Part shown: in pieces, positions 22,592 through 31,702 of the stretch
Position numbering within the stretch: the stretch's first letter is position 1
Layout of the letters: each line of letters starts with the position of its first letter
Origin: Edwardsiella anguillarum ET080813
GTDB lineage: Bacteria; Pseudomonadota; Gammaproteobacteria; Enterobacterales; Enterobacteriaceae
Length of the DNA stretch: 64,000 nucleotides
Assembly (NCBI RefSeq): GCF_000264765.2
Contig: NZ_CP006664.1
Span: 3,570,350 to 3,634,349, forward strand
Direction of reading: 5' to 3'
The notes under the pieces: model-generated
What the model saw: only the letters and a program-made list of their open reading frames with translations
The model's database searches: none
What the model was told of the DNA's origin: nothing
Position numbers and translations under genes: made by a program

Positions 22592-23380
22592 ATGACAACA
22601 GAAATAGATAAACAGCCCGACGCCGTTTCCTCTGTCCTTAAAGTTTTTGGCATTCTGCAGGCGCTGAGCGAGGAGCGCGAAATCGGTATCACCGAGCTCT
22701 CCCAGCGCGTGCTGATGTCCAAGAGCACCGTCTACCGTTTTCTGCAGACCATGAAGTCGCTGGGCTATGTGGCGCAGGACAGCGGGACAGAAAAGTATAC
22801 CCTGACGCTGAAGCTGTTCGAGCTGGGGGCCCACGCGCTGCAGAACGTGGATCTGATCCGCCTGGCGGACATTGAAATGCGTGAGCTGTCGCGTCTGACG
22901 AAAGAGACTATCCACCTGGGAGCGCTGGACGAAGACGGCATCGTGTATATCCACAAGATTGACTCGATGTACAACCTGCGCATGTATTCCCGCATCGGGC
23001 GCCGCAATCCGCTGCACAGCACCGCCATAGGTAAGGTACTGCTGGCCTGGCGCGATCGCGCCGAGGTCGGAGCGCTGGTCAGTCAGATTGAATTTACCCG
23101 CAGCACCCCGCGTACCATCGCCGACGCCGCGCAGCTGATGCAAGCGCTGGAGCAGGTGCGCGCCCAGGGCTATGGCGAAGACAACGAAGAGCAGGAGGAG
23201 GGGCTACGCTGCATCGCCGTGCCGGTATTCGATCGCTTTGGCGTGGTCGTGGCGGGGCTAAGCATTTCGTTCCCAACGCTGCGCTTTTCAGAGGCGGCGA
23301 AGCAGGAGTACGTGGCGATGCTGCACAGGGCGGCGCGGCGGATCTCTGAGCAGATGGGCTGTCACGACTATCCGTTCTGA
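22592..23380 (+). CDS. kdgR: IclR-family repressor of KDG/pectin catabolism
   Basis: 262 residues, near-identical to E. coli/Erwinia KdgR. The N-terminal winged HTH (VLKVFGILQALSEEREIGITELSQRVLMSKSTVYRFLQTMKSLGY) is followed by the IclR effector domain binding 2-keto-3-deoxygluconate. The family represses pectin/hexuronate degradation and transport genes. A TGAAACA heptamer at 22549-22555 followed by a TTCGTTTT stretch is a partial match to a KdgR box and overlaps the likely TATACT -10, hinting at autoregulation. No pectinolysis genes are in this window. Confidence 0.95.
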   Translation: MTTEIDKQPDAVSSVLKVFGILQALSEEREIGITELSQRVLMSKSTVYRFLQTMKSLGYVAQDSGTEKYTLTLKLFELGAHALQNVDLIRLADIEMRELSRLTKETIHLGALDEDGIVYIHKIDSMYNLRMYSRIGRRNPLHSTAIGKVLLAWRDRAEVGALVSQIEFTRSTPRTIADAAQLMQALEQVRAQGYGEDNEEQEEGLRCIAVPVFDRFGVVVAGLSISFPTLRFSEAAKQEYVAMLHRAARRISEQMGCHDYPF

Positions 23381-23447
23381 GCGGGCCGCCATCCGGCGGC
23401 CCGCGCGTCAGCGGAGAGTGGAAAGCGCGGGGGCCTATGGCCCCCGC
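23381..23447. terminator. Two GC hairpins between convergent kdgR and tcyP
   Basis: The first stem, GCGGGCCGCC / GGCGGCCCGC (23381-23404, loop ATCC), abuts the kdgR stop. The second, GCGGGGGCC / GGCCCCCGC (23427-23447, loop TAT), precedes the tcyP stop. Neither has a U-tract, but the paired arrangement suggests one terminator for each strand. Confidence 0.6.
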
Positions 23448-23475
23448 TGTCGTACGAGCGGTCGCAGGACGGGGA

Positions 23476-24867
23476 TCAGTGGCGGGAGAGGTCGGCCTCT
23501 TCCGGTGCGTCAAAGATCTGGCGATCGGTCTGGCGCAACAGCTGGCTGGTAACGGCGCCGGCCGTCATGGCGCCGTTGACGTTGAGGGCGGTTCGGCCCA
23601 TATCGATCAGCGGCTCAACGGAGATCAGCAGCGCAACCAGCGTGACCGGCAGCCCCATCGCCGGCAGGACGATCAGGGCGGCGAAGGTAGCACCACCGCC
23701 CACGCCGGCAACCCCGGCAGAGCTGATGGTGACTACCCCGACCAGCGTGGCTATCCAGAGCGGGTCAAACGGGTTGATCCCGACGGTGGGGGCGACCATC
23801 ACCGCCAGCATGGCGGGGTAGAGCCCGGCGCAGCCGTTCTGGCCAATGGTGGCGCCAAACGAGGCGGAGAAGCTGGCGATGGCATCGGGAATGCCGATGC
23901 GGCGCGTCTGCGCCTCAACGTTGAGCGGAATGCTGGCGGCGCTGGATCGGCTGGTAAAGGCAAAGGTCAGTACCGGCCACACCTTGCGGAAAAAACGCAG
24001 CGGGTTGATGCCGACCAGCGAGAGGATCAGCGCGTGGACCATGAACATGATCGCCAGACCCAGGTAGGAGGCGACGACAAAGCCACCCAGCTTAATGATG
24101 TCCTGCAGGTTAGAACTGGCGACGACCTTGGTCATCAGCGCAAGTACCCCGTAAGGCGTCAGCTTCATCACCTGACGCACCAGCTTCATCACCAGCGCCT
24201 GCAGGGTATCGATGCCCTGTACGACCCGCGACCCCCGCTCGGCATCGTCTTTGAGCAGCTGCAGCGCGGCAGTACCGAGAATGGCGGCAAAGATCACCAC
24301 GCTGATGATCGAGGTGGGGTTGGCGCCGGTCAGCTCCGCAAAAGGGTTTTTAGGTATGAAAGAGAGGACCAGCTGCGGCACCGTCAGATCGGCGACCTTA
24401 CCGGCATAGCTGCCCTGCAGCAGCTGCAGCCGGGCACTCTCCTGGCCCCCCTGAATCAGTCCGTTGGCGGTCAGGCCGAACAGATCGGTTACGCCAACGC
24501 CAACCAGTGCGGCGATCAGGGTGGTCAACAGCAGGGTACCGATGGCCAGCAGGCTGATCTTGCCCAGCGAGGCGGCATTGTGCAGCTTTACCACGGCGCT
24601 GAGGATCGAGATGAACACCAGCGGCATCACGATCATTTGCAGCAGCTGAACATAGCCGTTACCGACGATGTTGAACCAGGCGATCGAGTGTTTCAGCACC
24701 GGGCTGTCGGCGCCATAGATCAGCTGTAGCGCCAGCCCGAACAGTACCCCGATTACCAACCCCACCAAGACCTTTTTCGACAGACTCCAGCGGGTGTGGC
24801 GTGAGCGGGCCAGCAGCAGCAGCAGGGCGACAAACGCGACGACGTTGCCGGTAAGCGATAGATTCAT
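23476..24867 (-). CDS. tcyP: L-cystine symporter TcyP
   Basis: 463 residues, the length of E. coli TcyP (YdjN), a sodium:dicarboxylate (DAACS) family carrier for cystine and related thio-amino acids. Diagnostic stretches include [69 protein letters not shown] and [18 protein letters not shown]. The ATG at 24867 (MNLSLTGN) matches the E. coli N-terminus. In E. coli it is activated by CysB, whose gene lies at 5815-6789. Confidence 0.94.
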   Translation of the reverse strand: MNLSLTGNVVAFVALLLLLARSRHTRWSLSKKVLVGLVIGVLFGLALQLIYGADSPVLKHSIAWFNIVGNGYVQLLQMIVMPLVFISILSAVVKLHNAASLGKISLLAIGTLLLTTLIAALVGVGVTDLFGLTANGLIQGGQESARLQLLQGSYAGKVADLTVPQLVLSFIPKNPFAELTGANPTSIISVVIFAAILGTAALQLLKDDAERGSRVVQGIDTLQALVMKLVRQVMKLTPYGVLALMTKVVASSNLQDIIKLGGFVVASYLGLAIMFMVHALILSLVGINPLRFFRKVWPVLTFAFTSRSSAASIPLNVEAQTRRIGIPDAIASFSASFGATIGQNGCAGLYPAMLAVMVAPTVGINPFDPLWIATLVGVVTISSAGVAGVGGGATFAALIVLPAMGLPVTLVALLISVEPLIDMGRTALNVNGAMTAGAVTSQLLRQTDRQIFDAPEEADLSRH

Positions 24868-25125
24868 CCCAAAATCCTCTTCAGTCTCGGGCCATCTTCC
24901 CGGCTGCGCCATGGGGCGTCAGCAGTAAAGGCGTGACCCGTTATTGTCATTATTAAGGGCGACAACTTGTGATGCCGCCGTTATGCACGACAGAATATCA
25001 GTACTCTGACGTCCTGCTTTAGAATTGAATGGAATTAAATATAACAATATTTTCGGAATTTTCTGCAGCGTGCCGTGCGCAGTGTGACTGTCCGCATGCT
25101 GTGGCTGCGTCGGGAGAGGCCGACA

Positions 25126-25671
25126 TTACCAGTAGGCGGAGTGATGGCGTAGCCATTCCATCAGCGGCATCAGGCTGCCCTGCCAGTAGAGAGAGAATCC
25201 CACCAGCGCCAGACACAGCACCCGCTCGAGCTGATTGCCCTGGCGGGTGACCAGCAGCGGCAGGCGAAAGCGCCAGCGGATCGGCCACAGCAGCGGCACG
25301 CCGGCCGGGGTGAGCATGTCGGCCAGCAGGTGGCTGAGATAGCCGATGATCATGGCCTGCAGGGCGTCGGCCGGGATCCCCCAGGCGTCGCTGGGCCACT
25401 CATTGTTGAGCAGGTAAAGCGCGCCGGCGACGGCCAGCAGGCTGTGGGTGAATCCCCGGTGTCCGAACGCCCGGGCTATCGGCGCGGAAATCCAGCGCAG
25501 ACGTTGGCCGAGCAGTGAGCGGGGATGGTCGATGTCCGGCAGCAGGCTGGTCAGCAGGGCGCCTGGGATCATATGCCACCAGTCGCCGTGCGCCAGTACC
25601 GGCGTCAGCTCGGCCTTTTTCGCCATGATAATGCAGGCGACAGAAAAGAGAAGGTGGCCTTCCGCCGTCAT
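25126..25671 (-). CDS. ydjM: LexA-controlled membrane metal-dependent hydrolase family protein YdjM
   Basis: 181 residues, DUF457/YdjM family of predicted membrane metal-dependent hydrolases. Conserved histidine/aspartate clusters are visible: MTAEGHLLFSVAC, WHMIPGALLTSLLPDIDHPRS, RAFGHRGFTHSLLAV and YLSHLLADMLTPAGVPLLWP. Several membrane helices. E. coli ydjM belongs to the SOS regulon, and the two LexA boxes upstream (25692-25707, 25763-25778) indicate the same control here. Product activity is not known. Slightly shorter at the C-terminus than E. coli (196). Confidence 0.92.
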   Translation of the reverse strand: MTAEGHLLFSVACIIMAKKAELTPVLAHGDWWHMIPGALLTSLLPDIDHPRSLLGQRLRWISAPIARAFGHRGFTHSLLAVAGALYLLNNEWPSDAWGIPADALQAMIIGYLSHLLADMLTPAGVPLLWPIRWRFRLPLLVTRQGNQLERVLCLALVGFSLYWQGSLMPLMEWLRHHSAYW

Positions 25672-25691
25672 GATAGTGCCTAATCTGAATA

Positions 25692-25707
25692 CTGTGGATT
25701 TATCCAG
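25692..25707. promoter_or_regulatory. LexA box proximal to ydjM
   Basis: CTGTGGATTTATCCAG fits CTG-N10-CAG with an imperfect AT core. It begins 21 bp upstream of the ydjM start and overlaps the probable promoter. Confidence 0.75.
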
Positions 25708-25762
25708 ATTATATCAGTCAGACAATTCTGCAATAGGTGACAGCGTCACCCTTGCGCGTTTG

Positions 25763-25778
25763 CTGTATAAACATACAG
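25763..25778. promoter_or_regulatory. LexA box distal to ydjM
   Basis: CTGTATAAACATACAG is an excellent match to the SOS consensus CTGTATATATATACAG, 71 bp upstream of the first box measured start to start. E. coli ydjM also has two LexA sites. Confidence 0.85.
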
Positions 25779-25829
25779 AAACGGGGCCTTTCTGTGCGGT
25801 TCGGTACGGCCCCCCTGCCGCGCCGGGGG

Positions 25830-26489
25830 TCAGGGCTGCAGATCGCGATCCTTCAGCTGGGTCAGCGAGGCTAGCTTCACGTCGGCGAGCGCCCAGCGCG
25901 GATCGTCAAAGCAGGCGGCGGCGGGGACGACGATGGAGCGCATACGCGCCGCCTTGGTGGCGATCATGCCATTAAAGGAGTCCTCCAGCGTCACACAGTC
26001 CAGCGGATCGCTACCCAGCGCCTGCGCCGCGCGCAGATAGACCTCGGGATGCGGCTTACTGTACGGCAGGTGTTCGGCAGAGGTCAGATGGTCGAAGTAC
26101 GCCTCCAACTGAAACATGGAGAGCACCTCCCGCAGCATCGCGAGGGGGGAGGCCGAGGCTAACCCGATGCGCAGGTCGTGGGCGCGGCACAGCTGCAGCG
26201 CGCTGACGACGCCCGGCAGCAGCGGACGGGTCTCCCGCACCAGCTCCAGCACTCGATCGAGAATGCGCTGGCAGACCACCTGCTGGCTGGGTCCCTGCCA
26301 AGGCTGGCGCTGATACCATATCCGCACGACCTGGTCGATGCGCAGCCCCAGGGTTTCCGGCACATCGTCGTGTACGTTCAGCCCTAGCTGGCTGAACACC
26401 TCCAGCTCACCGCGCAGCCACAGCGGCTCTGAATCGATCAATAGTCCATCCATGTCGAAAATGGCGCTGGTAATACGTCCGGTACTCAT
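25830..26489 (-). CDS. hxpB: HAD-family hexitol/2-deoxyglucose phosphatase HxpB
   Basis: 219-residue HAD phosphatase (E. coli YniC/HxpB, 222). The DxD nucleophile motif is FDMDGLLIDSEPLW at the N-terminus, motif II ASASP, and motif III/IV KPHPEVYL...CVTLEDSFNGMIA. The cap domain includes TLGLRIDQVV. E. coli HxpB hydrolyses 2-deoxyglucose-6-phosphate, mannitol-1-phosphate and sorbitol-6-phosphate. The ATG at 26489 matches E. coli; the frame remains open upstream but is not conserved. Confidence 0.94.
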   Translation of the reverse strand: MSTGRITSAIFDMDGLLIDSEPLWLRGELEVFSQLGLNVHDDVPETLGLRIDQVVRIWYQRQPWQGPSQQVVCQRILDRVLELVRETRPLLPGVVSALQLCRAHDLRIGLASASPLAMLREVLSMFQLEAYFDHLTSAEHLPYSKPHPEVYLRAAQALGSDPLDCVTLEDSFNGMIATKAARMRSIVVPAAACFDDPRWALADVKLASLTQLKDRDLQP

Positions 26490-26678
26490 GAGGGCTCCTT
26501 GCGGTGACAGACAGAAAGTCAGGACGGTTACTGTATCATTCACTATTCTTTTGTTTAAGCAGATGATGTGGCGGGAATGGTAATGTCCATATCGCGCAGG
26601 GGATGGATTGCGTCGCCGAACGCGGGCACGTAGACTGCGCACGGTTATTGAGAATTTGCAGAGCGTTAAGGGGAGTTT

Positions 26679-27224
26679 ATGACCTATCAACAGGCCGGCT
26701 GGGTGGCGGTCGCCAAGCGTCTTTTGGGCTGGATAGTGTTCATTCCCGCGTTGCTGTCGACGCTGATTTCGCTGCTGGGCTTTCTGTACCAGCACAGTGA
26801 AAAGCAGCAGGGCATCAATGCGGTAATGTTGGATTTTATGCATGTCATGATCGACATGGTGCGTTTTAATACGACGTTTTTGGATTTTTTCTGGCAGCAC
26901 TCGCCGTTGCCGCGCTGGGACGCGGGGCTGAGCGGCGCCAATCTGCTGTTTCTCGTGATTTACTGGATGATTTTTGTCGGCATGGCGCTGTGCACCTCCG
27001 GCGCACGCATGAGCCGCCAGGTTCGCCATATCCGCGAGGGGCTGGAGGATCACCTGATCCTCGAGCGGGCCAAAGGGGAGACCGGACAAACCCGCACCCA
27101 GTTGGAGCAGCGCATTGTGATCCCGCGCCATACCATTCTGCTGCAGATCTTCCCGCTCTATCTGCTACCGCTGATTATTCTGGCGTTAGGCTACCTGGCG
27201 CTGCATCTGCTGGGGATGGCGTAG
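26679..27224 (+). CDS. yniB: YniB inner-membrane protein
   Basis: 181-residue membrane protein matching E. coli YniB (178): MTYQQAGWVAVAKRLLGWIVFIPALLSTLISLL, INAVMLDFMHVMIDM, SGARMSRQVRHIREGLEDHLILERAKGE, with a C-terminal helix pair. Function unknown. AAGGGGAG lies upstream of the ATG. Divergent from hxpB, with yniA converging on it. Confidence 0.93.
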   Translation: MTYQQAGWVAVAKRLLGWIVFIPALLSTLISLLGFLYQHSEKQQGINAVMLDFMHVMIDMVRFNTTFLDFFWQHSPLPRWDAGLSGANLLFLVIYWMIFVGMALCTSGARMSRQVRHIREGLEDHLILERAKGETGQTRTQLEQRIVIPRHTILLQIFPLYLLPLIILALGYLALHLLGMA

Positions 27225-27251
27225 CCCGATCGCGCTCGGCGTCGATCGGGC
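27224..27251. terminator. Hairpin between convergent yniB and yniA
   Basis: 9-bp stem GCCCGATCG / CGATCGGGC with a 10-nt loop, starting at the last base of the yniB stop codon. No T-run; probable shared terminator. Confidence 0.55.
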
Positions 27252-27258
27252 GCGCCGG

Positions 27259-28137
27259 TCAAGGCGATGCCGGTGCTTCTTGCACCAGAGCCTCGAGCGC
27301 TTTTTCGGCCTGGGCCAGGTGCGATCCGCCGTACAGATTGCACTGATTCAGCCGGTGGTAAAGCTGATAGACAGGCTGGCGGGCGATAAAGTCGGCGGGC
27401 AGCGGCCAGACGCTCTGATAGCCATCGTAAATCTGCGGCGGCAGCTGTGGAAAGTGCGGCAGCATCGCCAGATCGCATTCGCGGTCGCCCCAATAGCAGG
27501 CGGGGTCAAACAGCACGGGACCCTGCGCGCTGAGTCCCATGTTGTCCGGCCACAGATCGCCGTGCAGCAGCGACGGCTGCGGCTGATGATCCTGCAGACG
27601 ACGGCGCACGCGTTCGACGATCTCATCGATATCGCCAAAGGTGATCCCTTTCTCGGCCGCCAGCTGCAGCTGCCAGCCGATGCGCTGTTCGGCAAAGAAA
27701 GTGGCCCAGCGCCGCTGCCAGGCGTTGGGCTGGGGCGATGTCGCCAGCAGGTTATCCGTATCCAGGCCAAACTGCGGCTGCTCGCTCCAGCGGTGCAGAC
27801 GCGCTAGCTGTTGTCCCAGCAGGTAGGCATGGTGGGCATCGAGGGGGCGTACCGGCAGGTACTCCAGCAGCAAAAAGCTTGCGTCGCGCGTGCTGCCTAC
27901 GCCGTAGACCTCCGGCGTTCGCACCGTGCCGCTGCGCGCCAGCAGCGCCAGTTGGTCGGCCTCGGCCTGAAAGCTGTGTAGGAGGTCGGGCGTATCGCAT
28001 TTGACGAACACGTTGCGCTCTCCGTCGCCGATCCGCCAGGCCCGGTGCACGGCCCCGCCGGGGAGCTCCTGGCGCTCACGCAGTGTGAAGGTTTCGTTGA
28101 AATGGCTGGTTAACAGACGGCTTACGGCTTGCCACAT
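27259..28137 (-). CDS. yniA: Fructosamine kinase family protein YniA
   Basis: 292 residues, fructosamine-3-kinase/YniA family with a protein-kinase-like (APH) fold. The phosphate-transfer loop is SLLHGDLWPDNMG (HGDxxxxN) and the metal-binding segment LFDPACYWGDRECDLAML. ATP-binding N-lobe: VHRAWRIGDGERNVFVKCD. The family phosphorylates ketosamines (glycated amines), leading to deglycation; E. coli YniA prefers ribulosamine-type substrates only by family analogy. Neighbours match E. coli. Confidence 0.93.
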   Translation of the reverse strand: MWQAVSRLLTSHFNETFTLRERQELPGGAVHRAWRIGDGERNVFVKCDTPDLLHSFQAEADQLALLARSGTVRTPEVYGVGSTRDASFLLLEYLPVRPLDAHHAYLLGQQLARLHRWSEQPQFGLDTDNLLATSPQPNAWQRRWATFFAEQRIGWQLQLAAEKGITFGDIDEIVERVRRRLQDHQPQPSLLHGDLWPDNMGLSAQGPVLFDPACYWGDRECDLAMLPHFPQLPPQIYDGYQSVWPLPADFIARQPVYQLYHRLNQCNLYGGSHLAQAEKALEALVQEAPASP

Positions 28138-28223
28138 GGTTTACCCCCTCGACGTGAGCGGAGAGACGATTGACCGCGCCAGCGAGCGACGCGGCGCCAG
28201 GATAACCGGACGGAGTAGTGCGT

Positions 28224-28553
28224 TCAGGCGTTATGGCCGTGACCGCGGGCCGTCGCCCGGGCCTGACGCAGCGCCGTAAAGTATTCGTCGCACAGCAGTG
28301 CCTCTGCCTGGGGCATCTGCCCCAGCGCCTGCTGCCCCAGCGCCTGCGCCAGACGTTCGACGTCTGACTTTTCCTGCACGCTGGTCAGGGCATAGCAGTC
28401 GGTCGCGAGACGGTGGGGAATGCCGTCGGCATCGGCCACCGTGGTGGCGAAGCCGGCATGCTGCAGCGCGTGACGCAGCTCGGTGCGCGCCGCGTCGTCG
28501 CTGGGCAGCGCCGTAAAGCGGACGATATAGCAGGCAACAGTGGATTGACTCAT
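28224..28553 (-). CDS. YdiZ-like DUF2622 protein
   Basis: 109 residues starting MSQSTVACYIVRFTAL. Its place next to yniA is that of E. coli ydiZ, and the layout (short beta-rich N-terminus, H-A-GF-TTV..DG turn, C-terminal helices) fits the DUF2622 family as I recall it, but the similarity is modest. No signal or membrane segment. The in-frame ATG at 28586 is an alternative start but not favoured. Function unknown. Confidence 0.6.
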   Translation of the reverse strand: MSQSTVACYIVRFTALPSDDAARTELRHALQHAGFATTVADADGIPHRLATDCYALTSVQEKSDVERLAQALGQQALGQMPQAEALLCDEYFTALRQARATARGHGHNA

Positions 28554-28712
28554 GGCATACCTCAGAGGATCTGCGAATCTCCTCAAGAATAGACTAAAAA
28601 TGTGTGCAAAAAGGTGAAAGGAGCAACAAAGCGTAAAAATCAGCTAGCCACGCCCCTTTTTTTTCTGGCACCATTCCCCAATTCAATTTTTACGCACAAA
28701 AGTAGAGGTGTC

Positions 28713-29375
28713 GTGACGGTGAAGATTCGACTCGGTTGTATGTTGGCTGTGCTGCTGCTGGCCGGATGTGCCAAACAGCATACGCCGGCGCCAGCCAAAG
28801 TAACGCTTAATCAGCATAGCGGGGGGTTCTTACGCGATGCGGCCGATATGGATCTGGCGGATGACGGCGAGTTCTCGACCTATATCCGCAGCGCGGCCAA
28901 CACCTACAATGTGGATGAGACCCTGATCAAGGCGATCATTCAGGTGGAGTCGGGCGGCGATCCCCGGGCGGTGAGCCGCTCCAACGCGATCGGCCTGATG
29001 CAGCTAAAGCCCTCGACCGCCGGGCGTGATGCCTATCGCAAGAAAGGGCGCTACGGTCAGCCGACCACCCGCGAGCTGAAGGATCCGGCGGTCAATATTG
29101 ACCTGGGTACCGCCTATCTGAATATTTTGAAGAACCAGCAGCTGGCCGGGATCACCAATCCCGAGACCATGCGTTATGCGATGATTGTGGCCTATGCCAA
29201 CGGAGCCGGTGCGATGCTGCGGACCTTCTCCCGCGATCGCGATACGGCAATTGCCAAAATTAACCGTATGACGCCAAAGCAGTTTTACCAATATATTCAG
29301 AAGCGTCACCCGGCCGCTCAGGCACCGCGCTATCTGTGGAAAGTCAATACCGCCTATCTGGCCATGGCGCGTTAA
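28713..29375 (+). CDS. emtA: Membrane-bound lytic murein transglycosylase (EmtA/MltE type)
   Basis: About 220 residues. A lipoprotein signal peptide (KIRLGCMLAVLLLAGCAK, lipobox LAGC) is followed by an SLT domain. The catalytic Glu lies in KAIIQVESGGDPRAVSRSNAIGLMQLKPSTAGRDAYR, and the AYxN motif in MIVAYANGAGAMLRTFS. It cleaves peptidoglycan to 1,6-anhydro-muropeptides at the outer membrane; E. coli EmtA acts as an endo-enzyme. Start uncertain: GTG at 28713 or 28719, with AGAGG at 28704-28708; ATG-type starts further upstream would not give a signal peptide. Good match to E. coli EmtA downstream of the lipobox. Confidence 0.88.
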   Translation: MTVKIRLGCMLAVLLLAGCAKQHTPAPAKVTLNQHSGGFLRDAADMDLADDGEFSTYIRSAANTYNVDETLIKAIIQVESGGDPRAVSRSNAIGLMQLKPSTAGRDAYRKKGRYGQPTTRELKDPAVNIDLGTAYLNILKNQQLAGITNPETMRYAMIVAYANGAGAMLRTFSRDRDTAIAKINRMTPKQFYQYIQKRHPAAQAPRYLWKVNTAYLAMAR

Positions 29376-29391
29376 TTCAGGCTCAGTCCTG

Positions 29392-29431
29392 ACTGTGGTT
29401 AGCCCCGGTTCGGTAGTAGGTTAACCACAGT
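29392..29431. repeat. Inverted repeat ACTGTGGTTA / TAACCACAGT
   Basis: Perfect 10-bp arms separated by 20 nt, 17 bp after the emtA stop. It could form a hairpin in the 3' untranslated region, upstream of the true terminator. No known element recognised. Confidence 0.6.
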
Positions 29432-29445
29432 CATCCCCCCTGAAC

Positions 29446-29488
29446 CTCCCGAGGAAACCGTTTGGGTTGCCTCGGGAGATGGTTTTTT
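29446..29488 (+). terminator. emtA terminator
   Basis: CTCCCGAGG (29446-29454) / CCTCGGGAG (29470-29478), then ATGG and T6. The 15-nt loop can pair further internally. Confidence 0.8.
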
Positions 29489-29724
29489 ATGCTATAAAAC
29501 CTGCTTTTTGTGACTTCTCCCGCAAAATTTTATATCATTGCACCCGCACTTATTCTGCCACCCTTCGCTCGTTGCCGTATTACCTCCGCATTTGCTGTGT
29601 CAATGCCGCTGGGATAACACGCCTGCTACCAAGGTAATGCCGCGTCGGCAGGGGGGCAGTGTTCCGGGCAGAACAGGATGTCTGCATGAGCCTATCGTCC
29701 GTATAAACAAGGTATGACGAATTA

Positions 29725-31008
29725 ATGACCGTACTTTCCACTGATGTCGGGCAAAACGCCGGTACGCGGCTGTCCCGCTGGAATAAAAATGATACTGTCT
29801 GGATGTTTGGACTGTATGCCACCGCCGTGGGGGCGGGGACGCTGTTTTTACCGATTAACGCTGGCCTAAACGGGCCGCTGGTGCTGATCCTGATGGCGCT
29901 GCTGGCTTACCCGCTGACCTATTTGCCCCATCGGGCGCTGTGCCGTCTAGTGTTGTCCGGCAGCCGCCGCGATGGCGATATTACCGATGTGGCAGAGGAG
30001 CACTTTGGCACGCTGGCAGGCAAGGGAATCATGGTGCTGTATTTGCTGGCATTCTTCCCCATCGTGCTGGTTTACAGCATCTCCATTGCCAATGCGCTGG
30101 AGAGCTTTTTAATCAATCAGTTTCATGTGACGCCGCCGCCGCGCCTGTGGCTGAGCTTTGGCGTGGTCGCCCTGCTGGCGCTGGTCCTGCGCACGGGGCG
30201 GGAGACCATCGTGGCCGCCATGGGGGTGCTGGTATTTCCGCTGATCCTGTTTTTAATGGGGATCTCGCTGTACCTGATCCCGTATTGGCAGCCCGCGCAT
30301 TTCTTCTCCGGGCTGGGACAGACCTCGCTGCGCGATCCCGCGCTGTGGCGCTCGCTGTGGCTGGCGGTGCCGGTGATGGTATTCTCGTTTAGCCATGCGC
30401 CGATCATCTCCTCGTTTGCCTCCAGTCAGCGTCAGCTGTACGGCGAGCAGGCGGAGCGCCGCTGCGCGCGCATTATGCGCTACAGCTACATCATGATCTG
30501 CGTCAGCATTCTGTTCTTCGTCTTCAGCTGTGTGATGAGCCTATCCCACGCGGATATGCTGGCCGCGAGGGAGCAGAATATTACCGTGCTGTCGAGCCTG
30601 GCCAACCGTTTCTCCAACCCGCTGATTGCCTATCTGGGGCCGGTGATGGCGATCCTCGCGATGTCCAAGTCCTATCTGGGTACTTCGCTGGGGGTAACGG
30701 AGGGGGCCACCAGCCTGATCGACGGCGTATTTCGCAGCGTGGGACGCTCTGTCTCCTCTCAGGTGACCAACCGTATTGCGGCGATCGTGCTGTTTCTCGT
30801 GACCTGGCTGGTGACCTACCAGAACCCGAGCGCGCTGCACATTATTGAGACGGTCAGCGGGCCGCTGATTGCGGTGATCCTGTTTATTTTGCCCATGTAC
30901 GCCATTCATCGTATTCCCGCGATGCGCAAGTACCGTTCGCCCAGCAACCCCTTTGTGCTGTTGATGGGGCTGATCGCGCTCTCCGCGCTGGTGTACAGCC
31001 TGCTGTAA
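29725..31008 (+). CDS. HAAAP-family serine/threonine-type permease
   Basis: 427-residue amino acid/proton symporter of the hydroxy/aromatic amino acid permease family (SdaC, TdcC, YhaO, YhjV group). Conserved features: TVWMFGLYATAVGAGTLFLPINAGLNGP at the first helix, LPHRALCRLVLSG, VMVFSFSHAPIISSFASSQRQ and LFILPMYAIHRIPAMRKY. Eleven or so membrane helices. Closest by recall to SdaC/YhjV, so serine or a related amino acid is the likely substrate, but I cannot choose a specific orthologue. No dehydratase gene neighbours it, unlike sdaCB or tdcCB. Confidence 0.85.
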   Translation: MTVLSTDVGQNAGTRLSRWNKNDTVWMFGLYATAVGAGTLFLPINAGLNGPLVLILMALLAYPLTYLPHRALCRLVLSGSRRDGDITDVAEEHFGTLAGKGIMVLYLLAFFPIVLVYSISIANALESFLINQFHVTPPPRLWLSFGVVALLALVLRTGRETIVAAMGVLVFPLILFLMGISLYLIPYWQPAHFFSGLGQTSLRDPALWRSLWLAVPVMVFSFSHAPIISSFASSQRQLYGEQAERRCARIMRYSYIMICVSILFFVFSCVMSLSHADMLAAREQNITVLSSLANRFSNPLIAYLGPVMAILAMSKSYLGTSLGVTEGATSLIDGVFRSVGRSVSSQVTNRIAAIVLFLVTWLVTYQNPSALHIIETVSGPLIAVILFILPMYAIHRIPAMRKYRSPSNPFVLLMGLIALSALVYSLL

Positions 31009-31038
31009 CGTCGGGTTAAGCGCGCGAATATCAGAAAG

Positions 31039-31067
31039 CACAACGCCCGCACTGCGCGGGCGTTGTG
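31039..31067. terminator. Bidirectional hairpin between permease and ABC operon
   Basis: 12-bp perfect stem CACAACGCCCGC / GCGGGCGTTGTG with a 5-nt loop between two converging transcripts. No strong T-run. Confidence 0.65.
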
Positions 31068-31090
31068 TCATCGGCAGGGCGCCGATGCGG

Positions 31091-31702
31091 CTAGGCCGTT
31101 GCCGTCGCTCGCTGCGGCAGCGTGATGATCCGGGTACAGACCTGATCCAGCAACGCCTGCTGATGGCTGAAGATGATCATGCCCAGCGGACGGCTCTGGC
31201 TCTCCTGTAGCAGATAGCGCCAGATATCGCGCTGGATCGCCGGATCCAGCTGCGCGGTGATCTCATCGGCTATTAGGTAGCGGGTGCGTGGGCCCAGCGC
31301 CCGCAGCAGGGCGATACGGGCCAGCTCGCCGCCGGACAACTGGCCCGGCTTTCGCTGTAGCCAGTGGGGCTGGATATGCAGGCGCTTTAGCGCCGTCGCA
31401 TCGGGACGCCAGGCATCGTGCAGGGCGGCGCCGGTGCTGCGCCAGGGGTTAAAGGTCAGCTCCGGGTGCTGGGGAACCAGCTGTACCGGGCAGTAGCCGC
31501 GCCGCGGCAGCGGCTCCCCGTCCGCCTGCAGCGTCCCGCTGGTCGCTTTTTGCCATCCGGCCAATACCCGTCCCAGGGTGGTTTTGCCAAAGCCGCTCGG
31601 CGCGCTGATCCCCAGGCGCTCTCCCGGACGCAGGCTAAGCTCCAGCCCTTGCCACAGGCACTTTCCCCCCTGGTGGACGGTTAAATCCTGGCAGATCAGC
31701 AT
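31091..31702 (-). CDS. ABC importer ATPase, NikE/DppF-like (second ATPase)
   Basis: 203-residue ATPase, last gene of a five-gene ABC importer operon. Walker A APSGFGKTTLGR, signature LSGGELARIALL, Walker B RYLIADEIT, switch His in IFSHQ. Short relative to NikE/OppF (about 260+), lacking the usual C-terminal extension. The proline normally in the DEPT Walker B segment is Ile (DEIT), shared with the other ATPase of the operon. It overlaps the preceding gene by 7 bp, indicating translational coupling. It energises the permease pair 32487-34263. Confidence 0.88.
   Translation of the reverse strand: MLICQDLTVHQGGKCLWQGLELSLRPGERLGISAPSGFGKTTLGRVLAGWQKATSGTLQADGEPLPRRGYCPVQLVPQHPELTFNPWRSTGAALHDAWRPDATALKRLHIQPHWLQRKPGQLSGGELARIALLRALGPRTRYLIADEITAQLDPAIQRDIWRYLLQESQSRPLGMIIFSHQQALLDQVCTRIITLPQRATATA

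Noticed and set aside
23437..24729. A 430-codon plus-strand frame over tcyP
   Set aside because: Antisense to a well-conserved TcyP; its Gln/Gly/Asp-rich composition is typical of antisense shadows of membrane protein genes.
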